A stretch of 64,000 bases of DNA from Corynebacterium riegelii (GCF_016728505.1 NZ_CP068159.1:1798001-1862000), one strand, 5' to 3'. Shown: positions 44,708 to 54,458, numbered from the stretch's first letter. Translations and numbers: made by a program. Notes: a model not told the origin generated them from the letters alone.

Positions 44708-46165
44708 CTACGCGATAAACAGGAACGCGAAGATCACAGAAGCGATGGTGCCAGCAAGCATCGGCACCATGGTGCGACGCACCAGGTCGATTGGGTTGAC
44801 GTTGAGCGCACCCGCCACAATGATCACCGCGGCGTTGACCGGGGATCCTTGGCGCATCAGGTTGGATGCGGACCAAATGGAGGTCAGCATCTGCGGTGCG
44901 TGAATAGAGGTCTCAGCTGCCAGGCCCGGAACCATCTCAGAAAACGCGAAGTATGGGGCCACACCAGAGCCGGTAACCAGCGCCATAAGTGCGGTGGCGG
45001 CAACGAACACGATCACCATAAGTACCGCGGCACCGGAGGACTTCTGCGCCAAGTTGGTCAGGCCCTCAATCACGCCCATCTGGGTGATGCCCTCAACCAG
45101 AACGGCTGCAGCAACAATCAGGGCGACAACGCCTGCGGCAGCTTCACCAAGTCCAGCGAAGAACTCTTTCAGAGAATCCACGGCGTAGTTGATGTTCTTC
45201 AAGCGGATTGCCTCGATGATCATGGTCAGCATCAACGAGACCACGGTCACCGGCAGGATGTCAGCCTCAAAGCTGATCAGGTCCATGCGGTTGAGGATCG
45301 CGGAAACAATGATCAGCACCAGCGGCAACAGTGGCAGCACTGCGTAGAAACCAGGCAGGCCCTCGGCGCGCTCCACGGCCTCGCGTACGCGGCGATCAGA
45401 CTCAGACTCTTGGAGTTCGGCGGCGGTGTGGGTGGCGTCGTCAAGCGAGGGTGCCCCTACCTTGGCTGTAAGCTCTGCCTGTTTCTTGGCTGCATCCTTG
45501 ATATCGCACCGACGCTGCCACCACATGTGCGTAAACGCAATCACGATCAGGGCGGGGATGGTGGACTTGGCCACGTTGTCAAAGACAAACTCCGTGACAG
45601 TCATGTCTGTGAGTGCCGCACCCTGGATCAGACCTGCCTCCAAGGGAGACGGCGCGATGGTCGACGAGGTCACGATAATCGCGCCCACCGTCAGCGGGGA
45701 CAGGCCCGCGGCAATAAGTGCCGGCATGAGCGTTGCCACCAACAGCAATGACAGTGCAGACGCGGACGGCACGACCAATGAGAGCAACGTGCCAACGAGG
45801 AAGCCGAGTGGTACGAGCCAGTAGGAGCCGTGGAACCTGCGCAGCGGCTTGGACAGTGCAACCACCGTCTTCGCATCGGCGCCGATGTGGCGCATGTAGC
45901 CCACGAAACCGAACAGGACCATAATCGCCATGCCGGTGCCGGCGTAGCGGGACTTGAACAAAGACTCAATGATCAACAACTCGTCATAGAACGCGTTGCC
46001 CGACGGATCAAACTTTGCACTGGAGTACTCAATGCGGCCAGTGGCAGCCGCGATCATGAGAAGCAGCACGCCAACCGCGAAGATTGCGGACGCGGCATGC
46101 ACCTTCTTAAAAATGAAATAGCCGACAGCCGCAATCGCGGCCACGGCAAGCAGGATGTAAAACAT
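44708..46165 (-). CDS. DcuC-family C4-dicarboxylate transporter
   Basis: 485 residues with about 12 TM segments in two halves, joined by a charged central loop (about 225-265). Signature-like stretches are VPSASALSLLLVATLMPALIAAGL, TSSTIAPSPLEAG, and in the second half VTGSGVAPYFAFSEM and SASNLMRQGSPVNAAVI. This matches DcuC-type anaerobic succinate/fumarate carriers. Transport direction and substrate are inferred from the family. Confidence 0.85.
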   Translation of the reverse strand: MFYILLAVAAIAAVGYFIFKKVHAASAIFAVGVLLLMIAAATGRIEYSSAKFDPSGNAFYDELLIIESLFKSRYAGTGMAIMVLFGFVGYMRHIGADAKTVVALSKPLRRFHGSYWLVPLGFLVGTLLSLVVPSASALSLLLVATLMPALIAAGLSPLTVGAIIVTSSTIAPSPLEAGLIQGAALTDMTVTEFVFDNVAKSTIPALIVIAFTHMWWQRRCDIKDAAKKQAELTAKVGAPSLDDATHTAAELQESESDRRVREAVERAEGLPGFYAVLPLLPLVLIIVSAILNRMDLISFEADILPVTVVSLMLTMIIEAIRLKNINYAVDSLKEFFAGLGEAAAGVVALIVAAAVLVEGITQMGVIEGLTNLAQKSSGAAVLMVIVFVAATALMALVTGSGVAPYFAFSEMVPGLAAETSIHAPQMLTSIWSASNLMRQGSPVNAAVIIVAGALNVNPIDLVRRTMVPMLAGTIASVIFAFLFIA

Positions 46166-46276
46166 CTACAGTTTCCCTACGCTTAGTCTGGTAATGCGCT
46201 GTTAAACCTATAACGGCATGCACCTGATCGCGGAACTCAAAGCGACGAAAACTATAAATGTGTGAAGGAACTCACC

Positions 46277-47527
46277 GTGTCCAATAATGCATGGGGACAA
46301 CACCCTCGGCAGCCATATGTAGCCCAGTTCGCACAAGGTCCACAGTCAGGTGGTCAGCCTGGTTTGGGGCCGAGTGGTCAGCCTGGTGCTCCGGGCGGGA
46401 GTACGCAGAGGAAGCGCGGAGTGAACCCGGAGGCCTTACAGAAGGTTTTCCCGGTTGGCATGCTCACGGTGTTCCTGCTGACTATCGCTTCGGGCTTCCT
46501 GCGCTACCACACACTGACCGGATCGCTGTTGGGTGATGAGTTCTTCGCAGTTCGAAACCTGTACGGGTATGAAAAATATTTTGACTCAGATGGCCTCACC
46601 GAGACAGGCTTTGACTTCAAGATGACAATGCAGGGGGAGACGTTCAACCACTGGACAGCGATCCCACTTGCGGCAGCAGGCGTGCTCGGCTTGTACCTGA
46701 CTGCGGTAACCCTTACTCGGAGCGCTCGCTCATGGTGGGCCACACCAGTCTTTGGGTTGGTCGCCTCGCTTACTCAGTTCTTCTGGGTGATGCATCTAGC
46801 TAACTTCAAAGTGAAATGGATTTTTGATGATGCAGACGTCGAGCGGAAGTTCGACCTGTTTGGTGAAACCGAGTTCACTATTGGGCTCGGCGTCTGGTGC
46901 TGGATGGCGTTAGGGCTTATTGGAGCCGCAATCAGCGTGTTCGAGTTGATACGGATGCGGCGCAATGGCCAAGCGCAGGCGCTTTTCAGCCCGGTTGCTC
47001 AGGCTTCCAAACACTGGATCATGATGGCTGCAGTAGCCGTAGCTACCTTGCTGTTTGCCCTGCTTGCTGAAGATGCGGCGCGAGCAACGGCAAGCAGGTG
47101 GAACCCAACGTGGTTTTACGGCTTTGCCTACTGGGCGTTCATTGTCTCGATTGGTGTTGCGGTTCTGGTTGGGTTGCTGAAGCGCTGGACGCTGGCGTGG
47201 GTAATCACCGCAATCGTTTCCTGGTGGTTGTTCGCATGGTTCTTCATCAGTGACATTCAGACGGAAAACGCACTGTGGCAGAACAACCCAGGGGGCGTTG
47301 CGGTGTGGATCATCTGCGCTCTGGTTGGCATTATTGCCTCCGCGCGCGGATTGCGTTTGGCAACGCGTTCGCCGCAGTCGCCGGCTCAACCTAAGAAACC
47401 AGCCCAGCAGCAGCAACCCTGGGGATCACCGCAACCGCAACAGCCGTGGGGTTCACCGCAGCCGCAGCAACCTCAGCCGTGGGGCTCACCGCAGCAGCGC
47501 CCTTCACAAGGGCCGTTTAGCCGCTAA
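46277..47527 (+). CDS. Multi-TM membrane protein with Gln/Pro/Trp-repeat tail
   Basis: 416 residues. The N-terminus is Gly/Gln/Pro-rich (about 1-50), then about eight hydrophobic segments from residue 60 to 360, then a low-complexity tail with repeats of QQPWGSPQ (about 385-416). No family is recognised. GTG 46277 is preferred over 46262 because GAAGGAA lies eight bases upstream. That stretch, TGTGAAGGAACTCACC (46261-46276), also resembles a GlxR half-symmetric site, probably by chance. Confidence 0.65.
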   Translation: MSNNAWGQHPRQPYVAQFAQGPQSGGQPGLGPSGQPGAPGGSTQRKRGVNPEALQKVFPVGMLTVFLLTIASGFLRYHTLTGSLLGDEFFAVRNLYGYEKYFDSDGLTETGFDFKMTMQGETFNHWTAIPLAAAGVLGLYLTAVTLTRSARSWWATPVFGLVASLTQFFWVMHLANFKVKWIFDDADVERKFDLFGETEFTIGLGVWCWMALGLIGAAISVFELIRMRRNGQAQALFSPVAQASKHWIMMAAVAVATLLFALLAEDAARATASRWNPTWFYGFAYWAFIVSIGVAVLVGLLKRWTLAWVITAIVSWWLFAWFFISDIQTENALWQNNPGGVAVWIICALVGIIASARGLRLATRSPQSPAQPKKPAQQQQPWGSPQPQQPWGSPQPQQPQPWGSPQQRPSQGPFSR

Positions 47528-47539
47528 GATCTCGTCTAC

Positions 47540-47575
47540 ACTGCAACAAACACTGCAACAAACACTGCAACAAAC
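47540..47575. repeat. Three exact tandem copies of a 12-bp unit
   Basis: ACTGCAACAAAC is repeated three times without a gap, between the stop of the repeat-tailed membrane gene and the hemolysin III start. Copy number may vary between strains. Confidence 0.9.
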
Positions 47576-47602
47576 CTCGGGCCCACACGAGAGGCGGAAC
47601 GC

Positions 47603-48340
47603 ATGGCAGTAATCACTGAAGGCACAGTAGAGACCGTTGAGCTGCAAGACGGTCAGATCCGGCGTACCTGGATCGTCGCGGACCGCGGCGAGCGCCCGGC
47701 CACGCGCGGCTGGTTCCACGTCGGCGCGGCCTTCGGCTTTGCCATTGCTGCAGCGGTGCTGATCACGTTTGCGTGGATGACCTTGCCGTGGCTGCCCGCA
47801 CTCGGGGTGACGGTCTACGGTGCGGGCCTGATTACGCTGTTCGGCGTTTCCGCGATGTATCACCGCTGGCCGTGGCGCTCTGCAAGCGCGGTGCAGTGGT
47901 GGCGCCGTGCTGATCACGCCACGATTGCCGTCTTCATCGCCGCTACCTATACGCCTTTGTGCCTGATCCTGTTTCCGCCGCGAACGGCCGCGATCATGTT
48001 GGCCGTGGCATGGGTGGGCGCGATCGCCAGCGCGATTTTGAACCTGGTGTGGATTAACCACCCGCGTTGGCTGGACGTGGTGGTCTACGTTGCGCTTGGC
48101 TGGATTATCGTGCCGCTGGCCCCCGCGCTGTGGGCGATGGGTGGCATCATTCAGGCGGTGTTCATCCTGCTGCTTATTGGCGGCATTATCTACACCCTTG
48201 GCGCAGTGGTGTACGGCTTTAAGTGGCCGGGGCGTGAAGCGCGCATCTACGGCTACCACGAGCACTTTCATACTGCGACGATCGTGGCAGCCATCCTGCA
48301 TTTGGTGGCTATCTGGATAGTGGTGGTCAACGCCGGGTAG
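47603..48340 (+). CDS. Hemolysin III family (PAQR/YqfA) membrane protein
   Basis: 245 residues, seven TM segments. The conserved His/Ser/Asp set of the family is seen in YGAGLITLFGVSAMYHRWPW, WWRRADHATIAVFIAATYTP and HEHFHTATIVAAILH. These residues bind zinc in PAQR proteins. The haemolysin name is historical. polA starts two bases after its stop. Confidence 0.9.
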   Translation: MAVITEGTVETVELQDGQIRRTWIVADRGERPATRGWFHVGAAFGFAIAAAVLITFAWMTLPWLPALGVTVYGAGLITLFGVSAMYHRWPWRSASAVQWWRRADHATIAVFIAATYTPLCLILFPPRTAAIMLAVAWVGAIASAILNLVWINHPRWLDVVVYVALGWIIVPLAPALWAMGGIIQAVFILLLIGGIIYTLGAVVYGFKWPGREARIYGYHEHFHTATIVAAILHLVAIWIVVVNAG

Positions 48341-48341
48341 C

Positions 48342-50996
48342 TTGGAGGCCGTGAGACGCCTTTTGCTTATCGACGGCCACTCGATGGCCTTCCGTGCCTT
48401 CTATGCCCTGCCCGTGGAGAATTTCTCCACGACTGGCGGCCAACACACCAACGCGGTCTACGGGTTCTTATCCATGATGGCCAACATCGTGGCGGAGGAG
48501 AAGCCGAGCCATATGGCGGTTGCGTTTGACGTGGGCCGCAAGACATTTCGCACGGAACGCTTTCCGGAGTATAAGGCGCAGCGTGAATCCGCGCCCCCAG
48601 AGTTCAAGGGCCAGGTGCCGATTATTGAGGAGGTGCTGGAAACCCTTGGCATTGTCACCTTGAGCAAGGAAAACTTCGAGGCCGACGATATTGTTGCCAC
48701 CCTGGTGTCGGAGGCCCGAGCCGAGGGCGACTTCGAGATCGTCTTGGTCAGTGGTGACCGTGACTACATCCAGCTTGTAGACGACTCGACGACGCTGCTC
48801 TATCCCACCCGCGGCGTGTCCACCATGACGCGCTTTACTCCAGGCGAGGTAGAGAACAAATACGGGCTGACCCCTGCGCAGTACCCGGATTACGCGGCCT
48901 TGCGAGGGGACCCGAGCGATAATCTGCCGGGCATTCCTAAGGTGGGGGAGAAGACTGCGCTGAAGTGGATCACGCAGTACGAAACGCTTGACGGACTCAT
49001 CGCGAATGCTGAGGAGATCGGCGGCGTTGTTGGTCAGAACTTCCGGGAGCGCATTGACCAAGTGCGTCTCAACCGCGAGCTGACCCAGATGGTCACGGAC
49101 GTTGAGCTTCCCGTCGGTCCAGAGAATTTGGAGCTTAAGCCTGTCGACGTAGGCGATGTCGCCCAGAAATTCGATGACCTTGAATTCGGCGCAAACCTGC
49201 GCGAACGCGTACTTGCCGTCGTGGAAACCACGGGTGATGCTGCGGCAGATGCTGCTGATCAGGTGGTGGAGTTGGAAGAGGTGGTCGTCGATAAGGATGC
49301 TCTTGATGGCTGGCTTAAAGCCCGCGAAGGTGAGGGACTGGCGCTCTACCTGACTGGGACTGCGGTTCCGGCTGGTGGTGACTGCGGTGGGCTGGCCATT
49401 GTGGACAAGAATCGCCACGCCGTAACCCGCGAAACCAGCGAGCTGACCCCGGCTGAAGACGCGGCGCTGAAGGCGTGGATTGAGTCCGATTCGCCGAAGT
49501 ACCTGCACGAGGCGAAAGCAGCGTTCCACATGCTCAAGGGCCGCGGCATGACGCTGCGCGGTATCGCGCACGATACGGCGATTGCCGCCTACCTGCTGCG
49601 TCCAGGGCAGCGCACCTATGCACTGGAGGATGTCTACCAACGTCATCTGAAGAAGCAGCTCACGCTCGGCGGTGACCAGCTAAGCCTGCTCGGGGATACC
49701 TCGCTTACGGATGCTGCGGCGGCCATCATGGAGCTTGCCGCCGCATTGTCTGTACAGCTGACGGAGATCGATTCGTATGAGCTCTACACCGACCTAGAAC
49801 TGCCACTGGTCACTGTGCTGGCAGAGATGGAGCATGCCGGCATCGCTGTCGACTTGGATGTGCTGGAGGGTCTGCGCAAGGACTACACCCACAAGGTGGC
49901 CCAGGTGGAAGAGGAGGCACGTCAGCTTGTCAACGAGCCGACGCTGAACCTCTCCAGCCCCAAGCAGCTGTCCGTGGTGCTGTTTGAAAAGCTGCAGCTG
50001 CCGAAGACGAAGAAGACCAAGACCGGCTACTCCACGGCGGCTGGTGAGATTGAGGCGCTTGCGGAGAAAAACCCGCACCCGTTCTTGGATCATCTCTTGG
50101 CGCATCGCGAGTACCAGAAGATGAAGACCACCATTGAGGGTCTGATCAAGACGGTGCAGCCGGACGGCCGCATCCACACCACGTTCAACCAGACGGTGAC
50201 TTCTACTGGGCGTTTGAGCTCCGCGGAGCCGAACCTGCAGAATATTCCGGTTCGCACGGACGCAGGCCGCGTTATCCGCTCTGCGTTTGTGGTGGGGGAG
50301 GGCTACGAGTGCCTGCTGACTGCGGACTACAGCCAGATTGAGATGCGCGTGATGGCGCACCTGAGCCAGGATGCTGGGCTGATTGAGGCGTACAAGGCGG
50401 GCGAGGACCTGCACAACTTTGTGGGCTCGCGCGTGTTTGAGGTGCCGATTGATCAGGTCACGCCCGAGCTGCGCCGCCGAGTCAAGGCGATGAGCTACGG
50501 CCTGGTCTACGGGCTGTCCGCCTACGGGCTGTCTAACCAGCTGGGCATTCCGGCTGGTGAGGCGAAGCAGATTATGGAGAGCTACTTCGTCCGCTTCGGT
50601 GGCGTGAAGCGCTACCTGGATGAGGTGGTGGAGCAGGCGCGGCGTGACGGCTACACGTCCACCATCTTCGGTCGCCGCCGTTACCTGCCTGAGCTGAACT
50701 CCGACAATCGCGTCGCCCGTGAAAATGCCGAGCGTGCTGCGCTGAACGCGCCTATCCAGGGCACGGCTGCTGACATTATTAAGGTGGCCATGCTGCGTGT
50801 GGACGCTGCGCTTGCCACCAAGCGCTCCCGCGTCCTGCTTCAGGTCCACGATGAACTGGTTGTGGAGGTAGCGCCCGGGGAGTTGGACGAGGTACGCGAG
50901 ATTGTGGAGCGTGAGATGGACGACGCAATCGAACTGCTTGTGCCGCTTGAGGTTTCCGCCGGTACGGGCAAAAACTGGGACGCAGCAGCGCACTAG
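48342..50996 (+). CDS. polA: DNA polymerase I
   Basis: 884 residues from TTG 48342; GTG 48351 is the other possible start, but GGAGG would then be too close. 5'-3' exonuclease (about 5-290: LLIDGHSMAFRAFYALP, SGDRDYIQL, GDPSDNLPGIPKVGEKTA), a degenerate 3'-5' exonuclease region (about 300-470) without the DxE motif, and family A polymerase with LLTADYSQIEMRVMAHLS, RRRVKAMSYGLVYGLSAYGL and LLQVHDELVVEV. Loss of proofreading residues is usual in actinobacterial PolA. It fills gaps in repair together with UvrAB, also encoded here. Confidence 0.96.
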   Translation: MEAVRRLLLIDGHSMAFRAFYALPVENFSTTGGQHTNAVYGFLSMMANIVAEEKPSHMAVAFDVGRKTFRTERFPEYKAQRESAPPEFKGQVPIIEEVLETLGIVTLSKENFEADDIVATLVSEARAEGDFEIVLVSGDRDYIQLVDDSTTLLYPTRGVSTMTRFTPGEVENKYGLTPAQYPDYAALRGDPSDNLPGIPKVGEKTALKWITQYETLDGLIANAEEIGGVVGQNFRERIDQVRLNRELTQMVTDVELPVGPENLELKPVDVGDVAQKFDDLEFGANLRERVLAVVETTGDAAADAADQVVELEEVVVDKDALDGWLKAREGEGLALYLTGTAVPAGGDCGGLAIVDKNRHAVTRETSELTPAEDAALKAWIESDSPKYLHEAKAAFHMLKGRGMTLRGIAHDTAIAAYLLRPGQRTYALEDVYQRHLKKQLTLGGDQLSLLGDTSLTDAAAAIMELAAALSVQLTEIDSYELYTDLELPLVTVLAEMEHAGIAVDLDVLEGLRKDYTHKVAQVEEEARQLVNEPTLNLSSPKQLSVVLFEKLQLPKTKKTKTGYSTAAGEIEALAEKNPHPFLDHLLAHREYQKMKTTIEGLIKTVQPDGRIHTTFNQTVTSTGRLSSAEPNLQNIPVRTDAGRVIRSAFVVGEGYECLLTADYSQIEMRVMAHLSQDAGLIEAYKAGEDLHNFVGSRVFEVPIDQVTPELRRRVKAMSYGLVYGLSAYGLSNQLGIPAGEAKQIMESYFVRFGGVKRYLDEVVEQARRDGYTSTIFGRRRYLPELNSDNRVARENAERAALNAPIQGTAADIIKVAMLRVDAALATKRSRVLLQVHDELVVEVAPGELDEVREIVEREMDDAIELLVPLEVSAGTGKNWDAAAH

Positions 50997-51022
50997 CCCG
51001 CCTTTACCGTTTGCTTCTCCTT

Positions 51023-51095
51023 CTTTGCAAAGCTTGCCTTTGCAAAGGGAGCGGGTGGCTGGAATTAGTTTCGTTGGTGACCAGCCACCCGCTCC
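51023..51095. repeat. Two palindromes and a 15-bp hairpin after polA
   Basis: CTTTGCAAAG (51023-51032) and CCTTTGCAAAGG (51037-51048) are perfect palindromes. GGAGCGGGTGGCTGG (51048-51062) pairs exactly with CCAGCCACCCGCTCC (51081-51095) across an 18-base loop. No T run follows, so it is not a standard terminator. Confidence 0.7.
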
Positions 51096-51100
51096 GGAAA

Positions 51101-51272
51101 CGGCATCCCCGTCTGCCGCGACCCCGCCCGTTTTCTGTTGAGTTGGTATTAAGTTGTTCCTCTTCCCCCTAGAGGGTGCTTTCCCTAAGTAGAGGGATAG
51201 CCGTGAATTAACTTAACAGAGGCTAAGGGATAAGCTGGGATTAAATTCACGGGGGTGTAAAAATGGGGGTAG
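51101..51272. other. Structured intergenic segment without a gene
   Basis: CCGTGAATT (51201-51209) pairs with AATTCACGG (51244-51252), and several CCCT/AGGG words lie between 51165 and 51200. It could be part of a transcript end or a small RNA. No protein frame. Confidence 0.35.
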
Positions 51273-52013
51273 TTAGCTAGCCAAAAATGCTACGAAAATG
51301 GCGGTGCCTGGGAAGATTGCGCCGCGCTTGGGGGACCATTGGCCCCAGGTGATGTTCAGGTTGGCAGGCCATTCGGGCTCGAAGACGTCCGCGAGCCAAA
51401 AGCCAGCTTGCCCAAGAGCGCGAACCCAGTCGCCGAAGGTGCGGTGGTATTCCGCGTATGTCAGTTCCCCCTGATCGTTGTGTTCAAGGTATTCGCGTTC
51501 AAAGTAGCTAATCTCCGCAGTTAGCTCGTCCGGGTCGTCTGGGAAGACCCAGCGCATCGGATGGTTGACGGAAAACACGAAGCGTCCACCCGGGGCGAGT
51601 ACGCGCGCGATCTCCTCGAAGGCTGTATTGATGTCGGCGACAAACGGCAGCGCACCAAATGCGGAGAAGGCAACGTCAAAGCTGTGATCGCGGTAGGGAA
51701 GTGCCAGAACATCGGCCTGTGTAAGTGGCGCGGGGCCGCTCGCTCGGGAAAGCATGCCTGACGAAATGTCAAAGCCTGTCACCAGGCGGGCGCCCGTATT
51801 CTGCGCCAACCAATTGGCGCACGGGGCACTGCCGCAACCGATTTCTAGGATGGTGGCGCCGGAGACGTCGCCAAGCAAACGGCCCTCTTGCTCCGAGAGC
51901 ATTTCTGGGCACCAATAGAAGCCGTTGAGGTACTCGGGGTGGGCGTCGTGATAGCGCTGGGCGTCACTGTCCCAATGGTGTCTGTTTGCTTGCGATGGAG
52001 TGGTCATAATCAT
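51273..52013 (-). CDS. SAM-dependent methyltransferase, class I
   Basis: 246 residues. SAM motif I TILEIGCGSAPCANWLA, motif II GFDISSGMLSRA, then DVLALPYRDHSFDVAFSAFGALPFV and RVLAPGGRFVFSVNHPMRWVF, a pattern of small-molecule methyltransferases (Methyltransf_11/25). Substrate not known. The start is ATG 52013 or ATG 52007. Neither has a clear ribosome site. It is divergent from rpsA. Confidence 0.85.
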   Translation of the reverse strand: MIMTTPSQANRHHWDSDAQRYHDAHPEYLNGFYWCPEMLSEQEGRLLGDVSGATILEIGCGSAPCANWLAQNTGARLVTGFDISSGMLSRASGPAPLTQADVLALPYRDHSFDVAFSAFGALPFVADINTAFEEIARVLAPGGRFVFSVNHPMRWVFPDDPDELTAEISYFEREYLEHNDQGELTYAEYHRTFGDWVRALGQAGFWLADVFEPEWPANLNITWGQWSPKRGAIFPGTAIFVAFLAS

Positions 52014-52128
52014 TTGCTTTAGCTGGGTAAAGGCAGTATTGTTGGGCGAGCGTGTCGCAGCGTCGGGGCGAGTGGTGCCGTAAATAGGAGGGCCTGCCCG
52101 TCAACGCCGTGAGATCAAAACCCAACTT

Positions 52129-52140
52129 AAGCACGTGCTT
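52129..52140. promoter_or_regulatory. 12-bp palindrome in the rpsA leader
   Basis: AAGCACGTGCTT, then CCGGTTTTT, 64 bases upstream of the rpsA start. The 190-bp interval to the methyltransferase must contain the rpsA promoter and leader. The palindrome may be an attenuator or operator. Confidence 0.35.
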
Positions 52141-52203
52141 CCGGTTTTTGAAAGACATGCCCATGTACATTTCGACCTCCTATTTTTCGGAGCACATACA
52201 CAT

Positions 52204-53673
52204 ATGCGCACTTCCAACGCACCCCAGGTAGCCATCAATGACATCGGTGGCCCTGAGGAATTTCTCGCCGCAGTGGACGAGACCATCAAGTACTTCAACG
52301 ATGGCGATATCGTCACCGGCACCGTTGTTAAGGTTGACCACGATGAGGTCCTCCTCGACATCGGCTACAAGACTGAGGGCATCATCCTCACCCGCGAGCT
52401 GTCCATCAAGCACGACGTTGACCCGGAAGACGTGGTCGAGGTCGGCGATGAGATCGACGCACTTGTCCTGACAAAGGAGGACAAGGAAGGCCGCCTGATG
52501 CTGTCCAAGAAGCGCGCTCAGTACGAGCGTGCTTGGGGCACCATCGAGGAGCTGCAGGCCAACGACCAGCCGGTTACCGGTACGGTCATCGAGGTTGTCA
52601 AGGGCGGCCTCATCCTGGACATCGGCCTGCGCGGCTTCCTGCCGGCATCGCTGGTGGAGATGCGCCGCGTGCGCGACCTGGATCCGTACATCGGCCAGGA
52701 GCTCGAGGCAAAGATCATCGAGCTGGACAAGCACCGCAACAACGTGGTGCTGTCCCGCCGCGCTTACCTGGAGGAGACCCAGTCTGCGGTCCGCTCCGAC
52801 TTCCTGCACCAGCTGCAGAAGGGCCAGGTGCGCAAGGGTGTCGTTTCCTCCATCGTCAACTTCGGCGCATTCGTCGACCTTGGCGGTGTTGACGGCCTGG
52901 TTCACGTTTCCGAGCTGTCCTGGAAGCACATCGACCACCCGTCTGAGGTTGTCACCGTGGGCGACGAGGTCACCGTTGAGGTGCTCGACGTTGACCTGGA
53001 CCGCGAGCGCGTGTCCCTGTCCCTGAAGGCAACCCAGGAAGATCCGTGGCGCGTCTTCGCCCGCACCCACGCTGTGGGCCAGATCGTCCCGGGCAAGGTT
53101 ACCAAGCTCGTTCCGTTCGGCGCGTTCGTTCGCGTCGAGGAGGGCATCGAGGGCCTGGTACACATCTCCGAGCTGGCTCAGCGCCACGTGGAGGTCCCGG
53201 ACCAGGTTGTTACCGTTGGCCAGGAAGTTATGGTCAAGGTCATCGACATCGACCTCGAGCGTCGTCGTATCTCCCTGTCGCTTAAGCAGGCTGATGAGGA
53301 CTACGCAGAAGAGTTCGATCCGTCCCGCTACGGCATGGCCGACTCCTACGACGAGCAGGGCAACTACATCTTCCCGGAGGGCTTCGACCCGGAGACCAAC
53401 GAGTGGATGGAAGGCTTCGAGGAAGCTCGCCAGGAGTGGGAGGCACGCTACGCAGAGGCAGAGCGTCGCTTCCAGGCTCACACCGCTCAGATCGAGCGTC
53501 ACCGCGCTGCAGCTGCAGAGGCAGCAGAGCAGGGTGGCTCCGACTACTCCTCTGAGTCCAACTACTCCTCCGAGTCTGGTGCTGACGCTCCGGCAGCATC
53601 CGAGTCCGAGGGTGGTTCCCTGGCTTCCGACGAGCAGCTCGCTGCTCTGCGTGAGAAGCTTGCTGGCAACTAA
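52204..53673 (+). CDS. rpsA: 30S ribosomal protein S1
   Basis: 489 residues, ATG 52204 (MRTSNAPQVAINDIGG). Four S1 RNA-binding domains (roughly 35-105, 122-190, 208-278 and 295-365), each with the G-x-V...F-G-A-F/G-F-L pattern, e.g. SIVNFGAFVDLGGVDGLVH and KLVPFGAFVRVEEGIEGLVH. The C-terminal ~90 residues are Glu/Ser-rich and unstructured. The frame is open upstream of the ATG, but the longer version lacks family similarity. Codon use is strongly biased, as expected for an abundant protein. Confidence 0.96.
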   Translation: MRTSNAPQVAINDIGGPEEFLAAVDETIKYFNDGDIVTGTVVKVDHDEVLLDIGYKTEGIILTRELSIKHDVDPEDVVEVGDEIDALVLTKEDKEGRLMLSKKRAQYERAWGTIEELQANDQPVTGTVIEVVKGGLILDIGLRGFLPASLVEMRRVRDLDPYIGQELEAKIIELDKHRNNVVLSRRAYLEETQSAVRSDFLHQLQKGQVRKGVVSSIVNFGAFVDLGGVDGLVHVSELSWKHIDHPSEVVTVGDEVTVEVLDVDLDRERVSLSLKATQEDPWRVFARTHAVGQIVPGKVTKLVPFGAFVRVEEGIEGLVHISELAQRHVEVPDQVVTVGQEVMVKVIDIDLERRRISLSLKQADEDYAEEFDPSRYGMADSYDEQGNYIFPEGFDPETNEWMEGFEEARQEWEARYAEAERRFQAHTAQIERHRAAAAEAAEQGGSDYSSESNYSSESGADAPAASESEGGSLASDEQLAALREKLAGN

Positions 53674-53687
53674 GAGCTAGAACAACT

Positions 53688-53725
53688 ACGGCCCGCCTGC
53701 CCCAACCGGGGTGCGGGCCGTTTTG
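53688..53725 (+). terminator. Rho-independent terminator of rpsA
   Basis: ACGGCCCGC pairs with GCGGGCCGT, and an inner CCCC/GGGG pair makes the stem longer. TTTTG follows. It ends just 16 bases before coaE. Confidence 0.9.
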
Positions 53726-53740
53726 TTATGTTCGGAAACT

Positions 53741-54334
53741 ATGAAACGCATTGGACTCACCGGCGGCATCGGCAGCGGCAAATCCACGGTTGCCGGCTTG
53801 CTGCAGGATGCAGGGCTTCCGCTTGTCGACGCTGACGCTATCGCCCGCACCATCATGGAACCAGGTTCCCCCGTACTCGCCGAGGTAGCGCAAGAGTTCG
53901 GCGACGATCTCATTGGCCCAGACGGCACACTCAACCGCGCGGAGCTGGCCCGCCGTGCGTTTGCCACCGAGGAAGCCACGCAGCGTTTGAACGCGATTAC
54001 CCACCCGGCGATCCGGGCAGAAGCCGAGCGCCAATTCACCGAACACGAGGCCGCGGGCGCGCAGGCTGCGGTCTATGACATGCCATTACTTGTAGACCTT
54101 GGCCTGCACAACGACATGGACCTCACCGTGGTGGTCAACGTGGACGTAGATGAGCGGGTGCGCCGCCTCGTGTCCTCGCGCGGGCTCGATGAAGCCGATG
54201 CCCGGGCGCGCATCGCCCGCCAGATTGACGACGCCACACGTCTTGCCGCCGCCGACGTAGTCATTGACAACAACGGCCCGGTCGAAGCACTCGCGCCGCA
54301 GGTGGAAAAGGTACTTGCACGAATTCGTTCGTAG
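53741..54334 (+). CDS. coaE: Dephospho-CoA kinase
   Basis: 197 residues. It catalyses the last CoA step. P-loop GLTGGIGSGKST at the N-terminus, DADAIAR, the CoA-binding helix region and VVNVDVDERVRRLVSSRG with the lid arginines. No gap-filling extension is present. The longer frame would begin inside the rpsA terminator, so ATG 53741 is chosen. Confidence 0.95.
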   Translation: MKRIGLTGGIGSGKSTVAGLLQDAGLPLVDADAIARTIMEPGSPVLAEVAQEFGDDLIGPDGTLNRAELARRAFATEEATQRLNAITHPAIRAEAERQFTEHEAAGAQAAVYDMPLLVDLGLHNDMDLTVVVNVDVDERVRRLVSSRGLDEADARARIARQIDDATRLAAADVVIDNNGPVEALAPQVEKVLARIRS

Positions 54335-54458
54335 CTGACAGTTCCTAACCGACCAGGCGCGTGACCTAAGAGCGTGACCTAAGAGTTCTCGTGTTAGCCC
54401 GATGACGTTCACCAAAGGTATAGGGGTTGTTAACCTTAGCCCTTTAGTGTGACACGGC

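Noticed and set aside
46261-46276. GlxR (cAMP receptor) site TGTGA-N6-TCACC
   Set aside because: It overlaps the ribosome site and start codon and lacks the central TA of the consensus, so it is most likely a coincidence.
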